Assembly: GCA_016200675.1 (NCBI GenBank)
Contig: JACQEH010000218.1
Span: 1 to 8,824, forward strand
Reading direction: 5' to 3'
From: Chloroflexota bacterium
GTDB taxonomy: Bacteria; Chloroflexota; Limnocylindria; Limnocylindrales; CSP1-4
Length of the DNA stretch: 8,824 nt
Positions 7,554-8,824 of the stretch are shown here, in pieces (within the stretch, counting starts at the first letter, position 1; every line of letters begins with the position of its first letter). Position numbers and translations under genes: made by a program. The notes under the pieces were generated by a model. That model was not told where the DNA came from and did not search any database. It saw only the letters and a list, made by a program, of their open reading frames with translations.

Positions 7554-7591
7554 TTGGATTCGTGGCCGTACCTTGGATTCGCGGCCGTACC
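7554..7591. repeat. Two tandem 19-bp repeats
   Basis: TTGGATTCGTGGCCGTACC at 7554-7572 is followed without a gap by the same 19 bases at 7573-7591, with one T-to-C change at position 10. The second copy runs into the left arm of the 7586-7609 hairpin. This may be a recent duplication or paired binding sites. Confidence 0.85.
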
Positions 7592-7609
7592 GCGGCCCTC
7601 CGCGGTACG
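7586..7609 (-). terminator. Perfect 10-bp hairpin, possible U-less terminator of the HTH gene
   Basis: CGTACCGCGG and CCGCGGTACG are exact reverse complements around a CCCT loop, giving a 10-bp GC-rich stem. It lies 33 nt past the stop of the minus-strand gene and could act on both strands. No T-tract follows on either side, so termination is inference. An operator-type palindrome is the alternative. Confidence 0.45.
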
Positions 7610-7642
7610 ACGCCGCGGGATAGGCCACCCGACGGAACTGGC

Positions 7643-8383
7643 TCACACCACCGCTTGGCGCCGCGACACGAATCGAACCCGAGTTGGTTCGAGCTCGGCC
7701 CAGACCAGGGCCGGGCCCGGCCACCGAGCCGTCCCGGTGAGGGAGGCGATGGCGTCGGCCGGATGCGCCGGGTAGTCCGAGGCGAGCTGCCTGGCGAATT
7801 CCCTCCCGATCGCACGCGTGGCAGCCGTGGACCGGACGATGAGCAGGCGCGTCGGCTCGGGTGAAGGCCCGAGGCGCCCCCAACCATCCCAGGACGGCAG
7901 CGATGCGACCTTCGCCGGGAACCAGCGGAGCAGTTGCTCGAGGCGTCGAAGGTCCGATTGAATCTCGGTCGCGACCAGGCTGCCGCTTCGTTCGTCGTGC
8001 AGCACGACATCGATCCAGCCTCGCGACGGACGCCGCACGGCCACTTCGGGAAAGGCGCGCCATCGGGGCTGCAGTGATGCCAGGAGGGCTTCGAGGATTC
8101 GCGCCTGGTGTCGGTCTCGAATCGCCGGGCCGGTGTTCGGGTAGAAGCGCGCGCTGAGGTCTGCCCCGAGAGCCGCCGAGAGCTTGGCGTACGTGTCGAG
8201 TGACGGACGCTCCCGCCCCTCTTCGAGCCGGCAGAGGAAGGACAGGTCGATGCCCGCCGCGTCGGCAAGCTGCGTGCGGCTGACCGCCGCGTCCTCACGC
8301 AATCTCCGGATGTCCTCGGCCAGACCGCGATGGAGGCGCGTCGCCACGCGCCGAGCCTCGGCATGCTGCTTCTGGTTGGCCAC
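7643..8383 (-). CDS. XRE-type helix-turn-helix protein with PD-(D/E)XK-like C-terminal domain
   Basis: The 246-residue product begins with a Cro/C1-type DNA-binding domain (about 20-80), with RTQLADAAGIDLSFLCRLE as the helix-turn-helix and RPSLDTYAKLSAALG after it. The C-terminal part has E113, GWID (D125) and TEIQ (E140, Q142), then QLLRWFPAK. This spacing resembles the restriction-endonuclease-like PD-(D/E)XK fold, with Gln in place of the usual Lys. I recall similar HTH-plus-nuclease-like proteins, mostly annotated as transcriptional regulators of unknown role, in actinobacteria and Chloroflexota. Whether this one cuts DNA is unknown. The GTG at 8383 is chosen because G/C at third codon positions is 19 of 23 just after it but 13 of 23 in the 23 codons before it, where a promoter-like sequence lies. 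The alternative ATG at 8452 gives 269 residues. The gene is convergent with lipA and monocistronic here. Confidence 0.8.
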   Translation of the reverse strand: MANQKQHAEARRVATRLHRGLAEDIRRLREDAAVSRTQLADAAGIDLSFLCRLEEGRERPSLDTYAKLSAALGADLSARFYPNTGPAIRDRHQARILEALLASLQPRWRAFPEVAVRRPSRGWIDVVLHDERSGSLVATEIQSDLRRLEQLLRWFPAKVASLPSWDGWGRLGPSPEPTRLLIVRSTAATRAIGREFARQLASDYPAHPADAIASLTGTARWPGPALVWAELEPTRVRFVSRRQAVV

Positions 8384-8416
8384 CGACGAAGTGAAACAGG
8401 CCTCACGTATCGAACG

Positions 8417-8437
8417 ATTATCCGCCAGCCTCGCTGG
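8417..8437 (-). promoter_or_regulatory. Possible promoter/operator of the HTH gene
   Basis: On the minus strand GATAAT (8422 to 8417) resembles a -10 box in a locally AT-richer stretch. Transcription would start about 25 nt before the GTG at 8383. A small inverted repeat, CCAGC-CTC-GCTGG (8425-8437), lies just upstream of this box and could be an operator, since XRE proteins often repress themselves. No clear -35 hexamer is seen. Confidence 0.3.
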
Positions 8438-8452
8438 ATTCCCGGCTTGCAT

Positions 8453-8620
8453 CGAGCTGGTCACGCAGTCCAGGCGGAAGCGACGCCTGGCTGTACCGCC
8501 GGTGTGCGAGTCCACCAAGCGGGCATCGCCTCTCCTATCCGAGCCATCCACCCCTTGTCCACTCGCCTGGTGCGCCAGCGACCTTGCCAAACCACGACCC
8601 GGACTGGACCCCAGGTCCAG
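8453..8620. other. Non-coding upstream region with two hairpins
   Basis: No convincing gene is seen. Two perfect 7-bp inverted repeats occur. CCAGGCG/CGCCTGG is at 8470-8490 with a 7-nt loop, and CTGGACC/GGTCCAG is at 8604-8620 with a CCA loop. The minus-strand frame stays open here, but with no recognisable domain, and it enters the tandem-repeat block, so I treat it as a GC artefact. Confidence 0.5.
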
Positions 8621-8679
8621 GCGCCGCGTCGGGGCAGGTCCCGACGAGAAGTTGGGGGTCGCACCCCGCGCCGCACCGC
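8621..8679. repeat. 59-bp direct repeat, copy 1
   Basis: This copy matches 8733-8791 at 58 of 59 positions, the only difference being G/C at position 38. It contains a 7-bp hairpin (CGTCGGG/CCCGACG, 8627-8646) and a second short stem, GGGGT-CGC-ACCCC (8655-8667). The copies are 112 bp apart, not a multiple of three, so they fall in different reading frames. This argues against a protein repeat. Confidence 0.9.
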
Positions 8680-8680
8680 A

Positions 8681-8730
8681 CCGCTCCGCCCCGCTCCGCC
8701 CCGCTCCGCCCCGCTCCGCCCCGCTCCGCC
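8681..8730. repeat. Five perfect 10-bp tandem repeats
   Basis: CCGCTCCGCC is repeated five times head to tail with no mismatch. The array fills nearly all the space between the two 59-bp repeats. The unit length is not a multiple of three. It looks like a minisatellite that can change copy number by replication slippage. Confidence 0.95.
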
Positions 8731-8732
8731 CC

Positions 8733-8791
8733 GCGCCGCGTCGGGGCAGGTCCCGACGAGAAGTTGGGGCTCGCACCCCGCGCCGCACCGC
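8733..8791. repeat. 59-bp direct repeat, copy 2
   Basis: This is the second copy of the 8621-8679 unit, with the same 7-bp hairpin at 8739-8758. The single change weakens the second small stem from 5 to 4 bp. Its last bases overlap the start of the 15-bp repeat array. Confidence 0.9.
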
Positions 8792-8824
8792 GCCGCGCCG
8801 CACCGCGCCGCGCCGCACCGCGCC
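8783..8824. repeat. 15-bp tandem repeat, about 2.8 copies, open at the window edge
   Basis: CCGCACCGCGCCGCG repeats exactly at 8783, 8798 and 8813, the last copy cut by the end of the window. The total array length is unknown. Confidence 0.9.

Larger units (their letters stand above)
7371..7642. other. Structured non-coding spacer between convergent genes
   Basis: I see no convincing gene in this stretch. It separates the 3' ends of lipA (plus) and the HTH gene (minus). It contains a 7-bp inverted repeat (7498-7527), a short CGAAT/ATTCG inverted repeat (7550-7562), a 19-bp tandem duplication (7554-7591) and a perfect 10-bp hairpin (7586-7609). No T-tract terminator is present on either strand. 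Confidence 0.6.

Noticed and set aside
7655..7695. tRNA T-arm-like sequence (GGTTCGATTC) on the minus strand
   Set aside because: The flanking bases do not form a 5-bp T-stem, no cloverleaf was found, and the bases encode the C-terminus of the HTH protein (LEPTRVRFVSRR).
6274..8406. A 710-codon minus-strand frame across lipA, the spacer and the HTH gene
   Set aside because: It is antisense to lipA and out of frame with the HTH gene, has no domain, and exists because stop codons are rare at this GC content.
8621..8791. CRISPR-like direct repeats with a spacer
   Set aside because: There are only two copies of a 59-bp unit, the 53-bp gap is filled almost entirely by a 10-bp tandem array, and no cas gene is present.
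8453..8818. N-terminal extension of the HTH protein to a start at 8818
   Set aside because: It would translate the 10-bp and 59-bp repeats into an Arg/Gly-rich low-complexity sequence. The repeat offset of 112 bp shifts frame between copies, so the DNA rather than a protein is what is repeated.

Overview
The window is a very GC-rich bacterial segment with strong G/C preference at third codon positions. It suggests a high-GC free-living bacterium, perhaps a Chloroflexota lineage related to Limnocylindria or an actinomycete-like organism. The sequence alone does not settle which.

Bases 1-7332 (plus strand) hold a compact cluster for a lipoate-dependent 2-oxoacid dehydrogenase complex. In order these are the 3' part of the dihydrolipoyl dehydrogenase gene (E3, cut by the window edge), E1 alpha, E1 beta, a predicted secreted lipoprotein, the lipoyl acyltransferase E2, and lipoyl synthase LipA. 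E1 alpha and E1 beta resemble branched-chain 2-oxoacid dehydrogenases (Bacillus-type Bkd) more than classical pyruvate dehydrogenases, so 2-oxoisovalerate and related keto acids are the best guess for substrate. LipA would complete the cofactor on the E2 lipoyl lysine, so the cluster encodes a complex together with part of its own maturation. The odd member is the lipoprotein, with four Asp-box-like repeats and a cysteine-containing C-terminal region. It starts 5 nt after the E1 beta stop and ends 87 nt before E2. A hairpin, a possible -10 element and a strong Shine-Dalgarno site lie in that 87-nt gap.

Bases 7333-7642 form a non-coding spacer between the convergent lipA and regulator genes. 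It carries a 12-codon mini-ORF overlapping the lipA stop, a 7-bp inverted repeat, a 19-bp tandem duplication and a perfect 10-bp hairpin.

Bases 7643-8383 (minus strand) encode a Cro/C1-type helix-turn-helix protein fused to a PD-(D/E)XK-like domain. Upstream of it, bases 8384-8824 show no convincing gene. They hold a possible promoter, several hairpins and a GC-rich minisatellite block: a 59-bp near-identical repeat pair around five perfect 10-bp units, then a 15-bp repeat running off the window.

No RNA gene, CRISPR array, insertion sequence or phage gene was seen. The metabolic part is conventional. The items most worth a second look are the embedded lipoprotein, the minisatellite upstream of the HTH/nuclease-like gene, and the structured spacer between the convergent genes.
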